Source: Methanobrevibacter sp. (lineage in GTDB: Archaea > Methanobacteriota > Methanobacteria > Methanobacteriales > Methanobacteriaceae). From it: a stretch of DNA of 64,000 nucleotides. Below the pieces are notes generated by a model. That model did not search any database, was not told where the DNA came from, and saw only the letters and a program-made list of their open reading frames with translations. Below, piece by piece: positions 9,335 to 18,229 of the stretch. Numbering within the stretch: position 1 is the first letter of the stretch; every line of letters begins with the position of its first letter. Position numbers and translations under genes: made by a program. The stretch covers positions 62,001-126,000 of the forward strand of contig JAGCLR010000363.1 of NCBI GenBank assembly GCA_017646885.1, read 5' to 3'.

Positions 9335-9901
9335 ATGGCAATTTCTACTGTTACAATTACTCTTACTAATACCAAACAGGCTAATGCCGTTGTTGGTGAA
9401 GGTTATAAGCCTCTAGTTGTTATTTCTCCTACTGGAATCACTACTCCACAGACTCCTTATGATGAGTGGGTTGCAGATTCTTCCACTGTTCTTGAAGGTA
9501 CTATTGCAGTTCCTGCATGGAAGAAGCTCCAGTATTTTGTTATGCAGCCAGGTGCTCAGTTTGCACTACAGACTGATAACTATGATGAGGTCTACTACTA
9601 TGAGACTCTTAAACTTGATGGACTTGGAATTAAGTTTAGTCCAAATCCTGTTACTGTTATTGCAATTTCTCTTGATAAGACCACAGCATCTCTAACTGTT
9701 GGTGGTTCTACTGTTTCTGTTACTGCAACAACTAACCCAGCAGGTGGTACTGTTACTTGGGCATCTAGCGACGAGTCTGTTGCTACTGTTGCTGATGGTG
9801 TTATCACTGCTGTTGCAGCAGGTACAGCAACTATTACAGCTACATCTACCATTGATGGTGTTACTGTTTCTGCAAACTGTGTTGCTACGGTTACTGCATA
9901 A
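9335..9901 (+). CDS. Virion Ig-like (Big_2) protein, probable capsid decoration protein
   Basis: This 188-residue protein lies right after the capsid gene. Its C-terminal ~85 residues form a bacterial Ig-like group 2 domain: VTVIAISLDKTTASLTVGGS, then GGTVTWASSDESVATVADG and AGTATITATS. The N-terminal ~100 residues (ending in YYYETLKLDGLGIKFSPNP) are a separate beta-rich domain that may bind the capsid. The ATG at 9335 follows AGAAAGGA. Position, expression-type codon use and flanking hairpins suggest an abundant virion protein. Surface decoration with Ig folds that bind host or mucus glycans is known in other phages; its application here is inference. Confidence 0.75.
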   Translation: MAISTVTITLTNTKQANAVVGEGYKPLVVISPTGITTPQTPYDEWVADSSTVLEGTIAVPAWKKLQYFVMQPGAQFALQTDNYDEVYYYETLKLDGLGIKFSPNPVTVIAISLDKTTASLTVGGSTVSVTATTNPAGGTVTWASSDESVATVADGVITAVAAGTATITATSTIDGVTVSANCVATVTA

Positions 9902-9941
9902 TTTAACACTAGCTTGAATTAAGCATTAGCTTATTCATGAA

Positions 9942-9981
9942 GTATCAAGGACTGGTTTATCCTCCAGCCGGTCCTTGATAC
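9942..9981 (+). repeat. 14-bp hairpin after decoration gene, no T-tract
   Basis: GTATCAAGGACTGG (9942-9955) pairs with CCGGTCCTTGATAC (9968-9981) with one G.U pair and a 12-base loop. As with 9246-9283 no T-run follows, so this pair of hairpins brackets the decoration gene. Transcript end-processing or stability is more likely than termination. Confidence 0.7.
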
Positions 9982-10012
9982 ACTATAACCAATGGAGGTG
10001 GAGATATATATA

Positions 10013-10480
10013 ATGAAATTTGCGGTTAAAAATCTAAAGGATACCCCACATACTATATGTAGATTTAATGGTCAAAAAGTTAAAATTCAACCAAGGGAAA
10101 CCATTACCGTAAATACGGATGACGTCAATGAGTATAACTATTGGAAGAGTTTAAAACGAGAACAATTAAATTTATATGGTTTGGATGTTATTCTTGACGA
10201 AGATCAAATACTAAAAGCTAATAATAGCAATTATGTAGATGCTTCTATTGTTGACGGGTTTGTTTCACCTATTGCCAAAGAAATTGCTTCTAGTACAAAA
10301 GTTAAGGTTGAAGAAGAAGTTAATACTAACACTTCCGATGATACTTACACAGAGGAAAATTTAATGAAAATGGATAAAGAAGATCTTTTTAATATCTGTG
10401 ATAACTTTGGTATTAAATATAAGAGAAACAATTCTGTGAAGACCTTAGTTGGCCTGATTTTAGAGAGTGGAGTTGTTTAA
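10013..10480 (+). CDS. Virion-module protein with SAP/LEM-like C-terminus
   Basis: This 155-residue protein starts at ATG 10013, about 9 bases after GGAGGTGGAG; the earlier in-frame ATG at 9992 overlaps that ribosome binding site. The N-terminal half (MKFAVKNLKDTPHTICRFNG, then RETITVNTDDV) resembles the start of the small protein at 14465. The last ~45 residues (YTEENLMKMDKEDLFNICDN and following) look like a short helix-extended-helix SAP/Rho-N type fold. A middle acidic linker joins them. It lies in the head-neck module; a head completion role is plausible but unproven. Confidence 0.65.
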   Translation: MKFAVKNLKDTPHTICRFNGQKVKIQPRETITVNTDDVNEYNYWKSLKREQLNLYGLDVILDEDQILKANNSNYVDASIVDGFVSPIAKEIASSTKVKVEEEVNTNTSDDTYTEENLMKMDKEDLFNICDNFGIKYKRNNSVKTLVGLILESGVV

Positions 10481-10482
10481 TA

Positions 10483-11175
10483 ATGACACTTGCAGAATAT
10501 GTTGATGAAATTCTATTTTCTCTTGGTGGAAGTGTATTAGATATTGAAATCAAAAACGATATTCCTAGATGTGTCAATAGGGCCTTCAGAGAAGTGAAGC
10601 CTTATGTTACAACACCTGCATATATGACATTGCCATTTGGTGCGAGAGCAAATGGTATTGGAGGAACTATAGATCTAAAAGATAAAAATGTTTATAGTGT
10701 TGTAAATGTTATGCGTCCGGATTCGTACAATAGTATGAGTATGAATACATTAGATGTTTTTGGTCTTAATTTAACTTATTCTGCTATAACAAACATGGAT
10801 GCTTACGCAGATAGAATGTTACGACTGCAACAAATCAATACAATTTCCACCGATTTGGATTTTATTTGGGATGCTCATAATAAACAATTATCTGTTACTA
10901 TGAACCCACCATTTACTAACATGATAACCATTCAATATATACCTGATTATAAAGATGTTGAGGAAATAACAGAGGTATTTTGGATGGATATTATATTAAG
11001 ATTGGCAACAGCGTATGCTAAACAAGTTATTGGACGAATTAGAAGCAAATATACTTTAAATTCTTCTACATATAATCTTGATGGTGAAACAATGTTGTCA
11101 GAGGCGAACACTGAAATACAAGATATCCGTAGCTTCCTGACAGCTAATCAGGATATTGTATTTCCTATTGACTAA
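10483..11175 (+). CDS. Probable head-tail connector (neck) protein
   Basis: This 230-residue protein starts 2 bases after the previous stop. The N-terminus (LAEYVDEILFSLGGSVLDIE, residues 3-22) and the region around residues 150-190 are typical of myovirus neck/adaptor proteins placed between capsid and sheath genes. I see no catalytic motif or membrane segment. The call rests mainly on gene order and general similarity; a tail completion role is the main alternative. Confidence 0.6.
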   Translation: MTLAEYVDEILFSLGGSVLDIEIKNDIPRCVNRAFREVKPYVTTPAYMTLPFGARANGIGGTIDLKDKNVYSVVNVMRPDSYNSMSMNTLDVFGLNLTYSAITNMDAYADRMLRLQQINTISTDLDFIWDAHNKQLSVTMNPPFTNMITIQYIPDYKDVEEITEVFWMDIILRLATAYAKQVIGRIRSKYTLNSSTYNLDGETMLSEANTEIQDIRSFLTANQDIVFPID

Positions 11176-11205
11176 TAATTTTTAATTAGAAAGGAAGTTA
11201 TTCAA

Positions 11206-12339
11206 ATGAAAGCAGATCTTAATGTTTTTGAATTAACAAACATGGAACTACATAAGACAGAAGCTAAGAAGTCTGTTAAGGAGTCTGTTTCTAAAACTTC
11301 TAAGAAAGCTACTAAGAAAGCTTTCAATATCCCAGTTAATAAACTAAAGTTTGAGTCTCTTTCTCATTATCTTAGCGAAGATGCTGACGAGGAAGAAACT
11401 GAACTTGATGTTACCGCTGATTACACTCCTGATGATGATGTTGTCCTAGTCATTGACCCTGAAATGGATGAAGTTCCGGAGGATGTTGAAGAGGCTGAGG
11501 AACAGGCAGAAGATATTATTGGTGATCATATTTGCAAGTGTGCAATTTGTGGTGCTAATTATATTACTGATGCTGAGATTAGCGAAGAACTAGAAATGGA
11601 AGAAGAGACTTGCCCAGTTTGTGGTGAAACAGGTGAGCAGATCGTTGTTGGTGTTATTACTCCTACTGAAGAACTTTCCGCAGAAGATGAGGAAGATATT
11701 GAAGGTACTGAGGATATTGACATTGAAGACGAGGAAGAAATTGAAACTGCTGATGGTGAGGAAGAAGAATTTGACGAATTTGAAGAAGAGGATGACTTTG
11801 AGGAATCCGTCAAGCGTTCTAGAGCAAGAACACTTCGTCGCAAGGCTGAATCTGTTAGAAAGATTGCAAAGAGACCTACTTCCAGAAAGCTAAAGGAATC
11901 TAAGTCTATTGATTTTGATGAAGCAACCTTTAACAGAATGCTTACTCGTTTTGCAAAAGAGAACTATGAGAATGTTCGTTTTGTAAGAATTTCTGAGGGT
12001 ACTGTTCGTGGAAATAAACTTACTCTTTCTGGTATTGTTACAACTACAAAGGGATCTAAGAAGTCCATTAAGTTTGTTGCAGAGAACTTCATTCCTGCAA
12101 AGAGAATGACAATTAAGTTTAAGGAGTCTGGTGCATTTACTGAAAGCGTTAAGAATCCTGGTTTCACATTTGTTGTTGAGTGTGTTATGAAGGGTTCTGT
12201 AATTGTTCCAGCAGCACTTTCTTATAACTTCAAAGCAAAGAACGAAGGCCTAAAGGATAGAGGTATTTACTCTGTTACTGGTAAAGTTCTAAGTGAGTCT
12301 GTTCGCAGACCGGCTCCAAAGAAAAGATTTAAGAAGTAA
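11206..12339 (+). CDS. Acidic protein with zinc ribbon, unknown function
   Basis: This is a 377-residue protein with three parts. The N-terminus is Lys/Ser-rich. A very acidic middle (about residues 60-205) contains a four-Cys zinc ribbon, CKCAICGANY then CPVCGE. A basic, Ser/Arg/Lys-rich beta-containing C-terminal half ends RRPAPKKRFKK. The ATG at 11206 follows AGAAAGGA. It sits in the neck region of the virion module. The charge split suggests a protein bridging basic and acidic partners or DNA, but I recognise no family. Confidence 0.6.
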   Translation: MKADLNVFELTNMELHKTEAKKSVKESVSKTSKKATKKAFNIPVNKLKFESLSHYLSEDADEEETELDVTADYTPDDDVVLVIDPEMDEVPEDVEEAEEQAEDIIGDHICKCAICGANYITDAEISEELEMEEETCPVCGETGEQIVVGVITPTEELSAEDEEDIEGTEDIDIEDEEEIETADGEEEEFDEFEEEDDFEESVKRSRARTLRRKAESVRKIAKRPTSRKLKESKSIDFDEATFNRMLTRFAKENYENVRFVRISEGTVRGNKLTLSGIVTTTKGSKKSIKFVAENFIPAKRMTIKFKESGAFTESVKNPGFTFVVECVMKGSVIVPAALSYNFKAKNEGLKDRGIYSVTGKVLSESVRRPAPKKRFKK

Positions 12340-12379
12340 TTCTTAAAGATATAGTTCATAGTAAAGGGGAGTTTTTATA

Positions 12380-12958
12380 ATGTTTAAATTACAAAAATTC
12401 CCCTTAAATGAAATAACTCGTTGGGATATAATTAAAAGAAGTAAATCAGAATCACCTGAAAGATTTCAAAAACAAAAGTTTTATAGAGCTAAAGATTTTG
12501 ATAATGTTGATTTTCAAGAACTATTTGAAAATGATACTTTTACATGGAAATCTAGAGTTGGAGATTATATCGTAACGATTTCATTTGAGGGAGCCTTTGC
12601 AAATCTTTATACAAAAGTAGGTAGCTGGTCTGGTAAGAATAGATGGAAGAGAATTGATTTACATCTATTAACTCAATGTTTAAGTAAAGCTCTTGACGAC
12701 GAAGATCTATATGTAAACTGTACTTGCCCCGATTTCGTGTACCGCTTCAGTTTTTGGTTATCACAGGCCGGTGGAAAATACGGTGTTCAACAAAACAGAC
12801 CTCCGAAAGTCCGTAATGTTAAAAACAATAAAGGGTTTGTTTGCAAACATATACTAGCAGTTCTTTATGGTAAACGATGGGTTCCGGCAGCAGCTAAAGC
12901 TTGGTTAAATTATATTATGGCTAACCCAGAAGTTGCAGAAGAGCTGATTTGGGGGTAA
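12380..12958 (+). CDS. SWIM-type zinc-finger protein in the neck module
   Basis: This 192-residue protein carries a SWIM zinc finger, CTCPDF (near residues 114-119) with CKHILAVL (near 154-161), the CxC...CxH pattern. The finger usually binds DNA or proteins. The ATG at 12380 follows AAAGGGGAG. It is translationally linked to the next gene, whose ribosome binding site GGGGG lies in its last codons. A SWIM finger among structural genes is unusual; the protein may touch DNA at the neck or act in assembly. The motif is seen directly, the role is not. Confidence 0.72.
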   Translation: MFKLQKFPLNEITRWDIIKRSKSESPERFQKQKFYRAKDFDNVDFQELFENDTFTWKSRVGDYIVTISFEGAFANLYTKVGSWSGKNRWKRIDLHLLTQCLSKALDDEDLYVNCTCPDFVYRFSFWLSQAGGKYGVQQNRPPKVRNVKNNKGFVCKHILAVLYGKRWVPAAAKAWLNYIMANPEVAEELIWG

Positions 12959-12963
12959 TTATA

Positions 12964-13446
12964 ATGGGCTTATTAACTCAAAATGATTCCACCATATTTA
13001 GATCATATTTTAAAGAAATGGCAAAACTAATTGGCATAAGAGTGTTATATCAATATCCTATTGATATGAATTTTACAATATATGCTGAGGAAGTTCCAAC
13101 GGGATTTTCAGAAGAAATAGAACTTGATATTATTTTTGACGAAAATCCAAAAGTTACAACTTTAAGAAAATACGGATGGGTATCTGAATTACCAGAAGAT
13201 AAACCTTATATGGCAACTTTACCGTTTGATACAAAGAATCTATGCAAAGGTTGTAGAATACTTATTGTACCACCACAACCGTTAGCAGACAAAAGAACTT
13301 TTGTTATTACTGATATTCAAGCTGGATTAGAGTTTCCAGATAGTTGGGTTTGTAAATTAGCTCCTGTGTTCTTTAACAAAACACCAGAAAAGAAACTTGA
13401 ACAGTATAAAGATAAAAATAATGTTTTTATGGACATAAAGGATTAA
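12964..13446 (+). CDS. Probable neck/head-closure protein
   Basis: This 160-residue protein starts at ATG 12964, with GGGGG 8 bases upstream inside the previous gene's end; the earlier TTG at 12949 is not needed. It is beta-rich (YQYPIDMNFTIYAEEV, LCKGCRILIVPPQPLADKRT). Position between the adaptor-like gene and the tail-terminator-like gene suggests a head-closure or neck role, as inference. Confidence 0.6.
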   Translation: MGLLTQNDSTIFRSYFKEMAKLIGIRVLYQYPIDMNFTIYAEEVPTGFSEEIELDIIFDENPKVTTLRKYGWVSELPEDKPYMATLPFDTKNLCKGCRILIVPPQPLADKRTFVITDIQAGLEFPDSWVCKLAPVFFNKTPEKKLEQYKDKNNVFMDIKD

Positions 13447-13450
13447 GGAT

Positions 13451-13885
13451 ATGAAGATTTGGTATCCAATTAAATTTAGCGAGTTTAATTCAGATAACTT
13501 GCAATTATACTTGCTAAAATGTCAGGCAGACTTGGGTAGTTTTAAACTATTTCTAAAATCCAATTACAATGATTTAAGATGGAAAGTAGTTACAAATAAA
13601 TTAAGAGATGTTGCTAGTATCAATCTATTAAGGGATATCAATGCTGGAGATATAGCAAGTCAGTTTATAAATAGCTTACAATGTAAATATGATGCCAATA
13701 CTGGATGTTGTTATTATTTTGTTTCAGAGTTTGTTAAATGTAATGGTACAACAGAATCATTGAATTTTGTCATACGTTTAATTGAATATGGGAACGATGC
13801 ATTAACACCAATGAATTGGATTCGACACAGCTATTTAAAATTTACTGATTTTGTCACAAAGGGGTTTGAAAACAATGAGTATTAA
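13451..13885 (+). CDS. Neck-region protein, unknown
   Basis: This 144-residue protein starts 4 bases after the preceding stop, behind AAGGAT. It is mixed helical/beta with no recognised motif. Its end overlaps the start of the next gene by 11 bases, so the two are probably translated together. A small head-tail joining protein is the best guess from context only. Confidence 0.55.
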   Translation: MKIWYPIKFSEFNSDNLQLYLLKCQADLGSFKLFLKSNYNDLRWKVVTNKLRDVASINLLRDINAGDIASQFINSLQCKYDANTGCCYYFVSEFVKCNGTTESLNFVIRLIEYGNDALTPMNWIRHSYLKFTDFVTKGFENNEY

Positions 13886-14459
13886 AGCCTATGATGATGC
13901 TATAATAAATGAATTTAGAAAAGTATTCAATAGTAATACTGTATATATTCTTCCAGTAGAAAATGCTGTTAGATTTTTAGCACAGCTTAAAAAAGACAAT
14001 GTTACATTTCCACTTATATCTACAATGCGTTTAGGTTTTTCAGTTCGGGGAAGTAATGTTAATCACAACGCAAAGATGATAGGTTCATTTACAAAAAGAC
14101 AGGATAATGATAATATTTACGCACAGTCTATTCCAATTAGAATAGAATATCAATTAGATATATTTTCTGTTGATAGAGAAACTTGTGATGACATTGCAAG
14201 AGAGCTAATATTTTTCTTTTATCAACATCCATCATTAAGGGCACATTTTGATTATGGCCTCGACTTTGAACACAAGTTCAATCTATTCATAAACGATGAA
14301 ATTGTTGATAATTCAGATACCGTTGAACATATAAATAATGGCGTTATGTTTAGAAATACATTTACATTTTATACTGATGATGCTATGTTGTTTAGACGTA
14401 AGAATCAAACTCAGGGAGAAATAAAATGTGATGTTGAAATAATGAATAGGGAGGAATGA
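13875..14459 (+). CDS. Probable tail terminator / tail completion protein
   Basis: This 194-residue protein has ATG 13875 with AAAGGGG upstream. Text such as PIRIEYQLDIFSVDRETCDD followed by IARELIFFFYQHP is typical of the tail terminator family (T4 gp15/gp3-like caps) placed just before the sheath gene. It would cap the tail tube and sheath and join them to the neck. No catalytic residues are expected. Assignment is by sequence character and position. Confidence 0.6.
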   Translation: MSIKAYDDAIINEFRKVFNSNTVYILPVENAVRFLAQLKKDNVTFPLISTMRLGFSVRGSNVNHNAKMIGSFTKRQDNDNIYAQSIPIRIEYQLDIFSVDRETCDDIARELIFFFYQHPSLRAHFDYGLDFEHKFNLFINDEIVDNSDTVEHINNGVMFRNTFTFYTDDAMLFRRKNQTQGEIKCDVEIMNREE

Positions 14460-14464
14460 TACCT

Positions 14465-14848
14465 ATGTATTCTATTCAGAACCTTACAAAAACAACTCTT
14501 AAATTTCAAGGAATTGCTATTGGTCCATATATGACTATATCAGTTGGTTCTATTCAGGACTATGTGACTCTTAGCAGATTATCTAATGCCGGTAAGATTA
14601 GATACTTTACAACTCCTACTCCAAAAGCAGTTGTTGCAGAAAAAACTGAGGTTGCTCATGAGACTGTTCTAAAAGTTGAACCTGTTAAAGAAGAGGTTAA
14701 AGTTGCAGTTGAAGAAGAAGTTAAAGTTGAAGAAACTCCTGTTGCAGAAGAAGCAAGGGAAGAGATTAAGGAAGAACCAGTAGAGACTGTTACCGAAGAA
14801 CCTACTGTTAAAACATATACAAGGAAAAAGCGTTCAAACAAAAAATAA
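14465..14848 (+). CDS. Small virion-module protein with acidic tail
   Basis: This 127-residue protein starts best at ATG 14465, 10 bases after GGGAGG (14449-14454); ATG 14456 is too close to that site. Residues 1-50 (MYSIQNLTKTTLKFQGIAIG) are a small beta domain like the start of the 10013 protein. The rest is a Glu/Val/Lys-rich repeat-like tail (VEEEVKVEETPVAEEAREEI) ending in basic KRSNKK. It sits directly before the sheath gene. Function unknown. Confidence 0.6.
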   Translation: MYSIQNLTKTTLKFQGIAIGPYMTISVGSIQDYVTLSRLSNAGKIRYFTTPTPKAVVAEKTEVAHETVLKVEPVKEEVKVAVEEEVKVEETPVAEEAREEIKEEPVETVTEEPTVKTYTRKKRSNKK

Positions 14849-14869
14849 AACTGAAAGGGGAGTTTTATT

Positions 14870-17515
14870 ATGCCTCAGATTACAGTTAATGAGATTGATC
14901 AAAGCGTAGTAACTCGTGTTGTATCTGACGATAGAGTTAAGATTCTAATTCCAGCAATACTTTCCTTTGGTCCAGGTTATGACGGAGAAACAAGCTCTGT
15001 TATGACATTTACCGATCTTTCAGATTTTAACCGTGGATGCGGTTATACTCCTGCTGAATTTAACCCCTTTGAAAATGACTACTCTAGGACATATGCTAGA
15101 GAGTTAATGAAAAAGGGAGCTGCTGTTTCTGTTGTTAGAATTAACAATGATGGTAAAGCAGCAGAATTTAATATTGATGGTACTGACACTAACAGATCTG
15201 CTGCAAACTTTGATACAGTTTGTAAAGCTGCAATGCACGGAATCAGCAAAAATGATTTAGTCACACAGAAGGATGTTGAAGTTACAATCACATCCGCAGG
15301 TACATACACAATCACCACAACTATTCAGGTTGATGGTAATTCAAAAACGATTCCAGGTCAGATTATACCAGGAACACTAAAGGTTGTGTTTAATAATATT
15401 ACCTATATTGATAACGGTAATGGTGAAATTGTTAATAAAGACAATTCAACAATTAAACTCGGTGACATTGTTTACAAAACAGGTGTTATTTCAAATGCAG
15501 CGGCACTAACACTTAATTCTAAGATAATTCTTTCTTATAATTGTGTGAAATGCTATCCTTCAGGTGGTTCTTTAACACCCGCAGAGGAACAGGAAGTTTA
15601 TTATAAGTATACATTCTGTCCTCAGATTCAGGGAATTGTTGCAAAATATCCAGGTTCTTTTGGTAATAACTTATTCATTTCTATTTCACAGATTAACACA
15701 AATCGTCTTGCGGAATCTTATCAGTATGCAAATATATCTGTTTATTATATTGATAGAGATATAAATTATCAATACAACCCAACTACACATAAATCTGAAG
15801 TTGTTTCACAAACAGTTAAAAGTGTTACAATGCTAGAAACAAAAAGAGTTTCTACTAACCCTAACGATCCAAATTATTTTGAAGACGTTGAGTTTGAATT
15901 TATAAAAGTAGTTGGAACACCTACTGCAAGAGAAGATCTAGCACTTGTTTGGAGCAACATTAGTGGTGGTCCAACAACAGATCTTAGATATTCTGGATTC
16001 CCTGTTATTCCATTAAGATATGTAACTGGAAGCGGGTTAAATTCCTACAATTTTGATTCTAATTTTAATAAGGTTTTTGGAACAGACTTTAATTACTCTA
16101 ATGACCTTATTGAAAAACTGAAATCTGGATTTAAAGGATTTATTCCAGGAACATCTTCTACATCTTATAACTGGACACAGACAGATGTAAATGAATATCT
16201 AAATCAGGTTTACGGTGGAAATAATTTACCCGGTATTTATTCTAATACACTTGCAAACCTTTCAAATATGTATCAGAATTATACAGACCCATATATTTAT
16301 GATTTTGATTTTATTACTTCCGGCGGATTTGTTTATCAAGAGTATACAGTTACAAATATAGGTGAAGCCGAAAAAGTAACCAACCCAACTGTTGAGGATA
16401 ATTCGATAACACTAAATCCTGCAAAAGTAGTTGCTGGAACCTTAAAAATAACTACAAAATTATCTGCGACTGGTCCAGTTGTTACATTTACAACTACTCC
16501 AGATAGTGTAGTTGGTCAAGAGAAAATTCAGTATACTGACTATTACGGAAATAAGACAGATTTAGGAACAATAGTTCTAGAAACAGGCGTGATTTCCATA
16601 ACTTCTACAACGGTCGTTTTTGACACAAGTACTGTTATAACATACAGAAGTACAGCAGAAGGTGAAGATGTTATTTCTGTTGCAGAACTAACATACCCTT
16701 CAACAGATCCTGCTGAGTATACAGATGTTAATCCAATCCATGCAGCAATGATTAACCTAGTTGAAACTAGACAGGATTGCATAGCACTATTTGATGTGCC
16801 ATATAACTACGATAAAAAAGCTATTGTAGAATACTCAAGAATTCTAAATACTTCTTATGGTACAATGCACTTCCCGTGGTGTTGGGTTGCTGATCCAGAT
16901 GTTCAGGGCAATATGCTTCTAATGGCTCCCTCTTATATCTTTATGTATACATTCTTATCTAACCTTGATAATAATGTTGATTCTCAGAAGTGGTTCCCAC
17001 CGGCAGGTGTTAAGAGAGCTACTGCAAGAGTTGTAAAGAAGCCATATTTTGAGATCGGTTCTGTTGTTCTTAATGATTGGCAGAATGATAACACTGCAAG
17101 AGTTAATCCAATTATGAAGTTAAAGCAGTATGGTTATGTTATTTATGGACAGTATACTTGCTTACCGGCAATAGATATGTTTACACATTCTGCATTAGAA
17201 AGCCTGAATGTAAGACTTATCGCAAATGTAGTTAAGAAGAAGATTTTTGATGTTTGTCTTAACCTTGCATTTGAACCAAATACTTCTGTACTTTGGTTAA
17301 AGTTCTTTGCACAGATGGATGAGTTCTTACGTTATATGCAGTATAATGAAGGTGTTTATGCATACAAGATTGTAATGGATGAAAGTACTGTTACAACAGA
17401 TGACATTAACCATCTAAGATGTCCAGGTAAGGTCTATATAGCTCCTACTAGAACGGCTGAATTCTTTGATATTGACTTCATCATCACTGAGGCCGGAGCT
17501 TTATTTAATAACTGA
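14870..17515 (+). CDS. Contractile tail sheath protein
   Basis: This 881-residue sheath subunit forms the contractile outer tail. The start MPQITVNEIDQSV and the C-terminal domain (WFPPAGVKRA, VNPIMKLKQYGYVIYGQ, then LNVRLIANVVKKKIFDV) are typical sheath signatures. It is longer than T4 gp18 (about 659) because of beta-rich insertions. Two of these (near 15362-15541 and 16417-16656) share a pattern with each other and with a capsid insertion: PGTLKV, then LGDIVYKTGVIS and ILSYN. The ATG at 14870 follows GAAAGGGGAG. The tube gene follows with the same ribosome binding site, so both are made in bulk. Confidence 0.92.
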   Translation: MPQITVNEIDQSVVTRVVSDDRVKILIPAILSFGPGYDGETSSVMTFTDLSDFNRGCGYTPAEFNPFENDYSRTYARELMKKGAAVSVVRINNDGKAAEFNIDGTDTNRSAANFDTVCKAAMHGISKNDLVTQKDVEVTITSAGTYTITTTIQVDGNSKTIPGQIIPGTLKVVFNNITYIDNGNGEIVNKDNSTIKLGDIVYKTGVISNAAALTLNSKIILSYNCVKCYPSGGSLTPAEEQEVYYKYTFCPQIQGIVAKYPGSFGNNLFISISQINTNRLAESYQYANISVYYIDRDINYQYNPTTHKSEVVSQTVKSVTMLETKRVSTNPNDPNYFEDVEFEFIKVVGTPTAREDLALVWSNISGGPTTDLRYSGFPVIPLRYVTGSGLNSYNFDSNFNKVFGTDFNYSNDLIEKLKSGFKGFIPGTSSTSYNWTQTDVNEYLNQVYGGNNLPGIYSNTLANLSNMYQNYTDPYIYDFDFITSGGFVYQEYTVTNIGEAEKVTNPTVEDNSITLNPAKVVAGTLKITTKLSATGPVVTFTTTPDSVVGQEKIQYTDYYGNKTDLGTIVLETGVISITSTTVVFDTSTVITYRSTAEGEDVISVAELTYPSTDPAEYTDVNPIHAAMINLVETRQDCIALFDVPYNYDKKAIVEYSRILNTSYGTMHFPWCWVADPDVQGNMLLMAPSYIFMYTFLSNLDNNVDSQKWFPPAGVKRATARVVKKPYFEIGSVVLNDWQNDNTARVNPIMKLKQYGYVIYGQYTCLPAIDMFTHSALESLNVRLIANVVKKKIFDVCLNLAFEPNTSVLWLKFFAQMDEFLRYMQYNEGVYAYKIVMDESTVTTDDINHLRCPGKVYIAPTRTAEFFDIDFIITEAGALFNN

Positions 17516-17535
17516 TAAGGAAAGGGGAGTTTAAT

Positions 17536-18087
17536 ATGCCATTAAAACTAGGTGCTTATCACATGATAGGACAGGACGACTGGGAACCACAGAGAACAAA
17601 TAACTTTGAGGTACAGTTTCCAAATTTAGGTCAGTTATTTAGTATTGACCAAGAATTAGCACTTCCAGGTAATGCAAGTGACTTACTAACTCTTTCTGTT
17701 AAGTCAGTTGATTATCCTTCCACAAACATTGATAAACTTACTGTTTCATACGGTAACAACTCCATTAACTTTGCTGGAAAGCCATCTTATGGAGATGTTT
17801 CAATCGTAGTTAATGACTACATTGGTATTCAAACAGAAAGAATTATCATGGCATGGAGTGCTCTTGTTTATAATCCAAAGAATGAGACAGTTGGTTGGGC
17901 TTCTCAGTATAAGAGAGATGGATATTTATTTGAATATTCTCCTGATGGAAAGATTGCAAGAAAGACACAGCTCCGTGGTTGTTTCCCAGGAACTGTTCAA
18001 CCAGGTAGTTTCTCAAATGATGACAATTCTATTAGAGAGATTTCCGTTACATTCTATTGTGATGTTGCAATTCCATTAGACTCATAA
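17536..18087 (+). CDS. Tail tube protein
   Basis: This 183-residue gp19-like protein forms the rigid inner tube through which DNA passes. N-terminal NNFEVQFPN and LSVKSVDYPS, and the C-terminal REISVTFYCDVA, fit the tube fold. It follows the sheath gene, with AAAGGGGAG before ATG 17536, and is followed by a strong terminator at 18109. Length and position are standard. Confidence 0.88.
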   Translation: MPLKLGAYHMIGQDDWEPQRTNNFEVQFPNLGQLFSIDQELALPGNASDLLTLSVKSVDYPSTNIDKLTVSYGNNSINFAGKPSYGDVSIVVNDYIGIQTERIIMAWSALVYNPKNETVGWASQYKRDGYLFEYSPDGKIARKTQLRGCFPGTVQPGSFSNDDNSIREISVTFYCDVAIPLDS

Positions 18088-18108
18088 TTACCATTCTTAT
18101 ATACAATG

Positions 18109-18146
18109 AAAACACCCTAAATACAAAAAGTATTTAGGGTGTTTTT
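18109..18146 (+). terminator. Rho-independent terminator after tail tube
   Basis: AAAACACCCTAAATAC (18109-18124) pairs with GTATTTAGGGTGTTTT around AAAAA, and the right arm runs into a T-tract. It separates head/sheath/tube genes from the baseplate block. Confidence 0.92.
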
Positions 18147-18229
18147 ATAGATTTTATTGTTGATAACACTATATTATATATTACTTTTTTAGTTTTGGGG
18201 AAACTATAGATATATGGAGGAAATATACT

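Noticed and set aside
18157..18185. Promoter-like TTGTTG/TTGATA sequence before the tail chaperone gene
   Set aside because: No -10 element fits at a 16-18 base spacing; it does not match the consensus seen elsewhere. A promoter here is possible but not supported.
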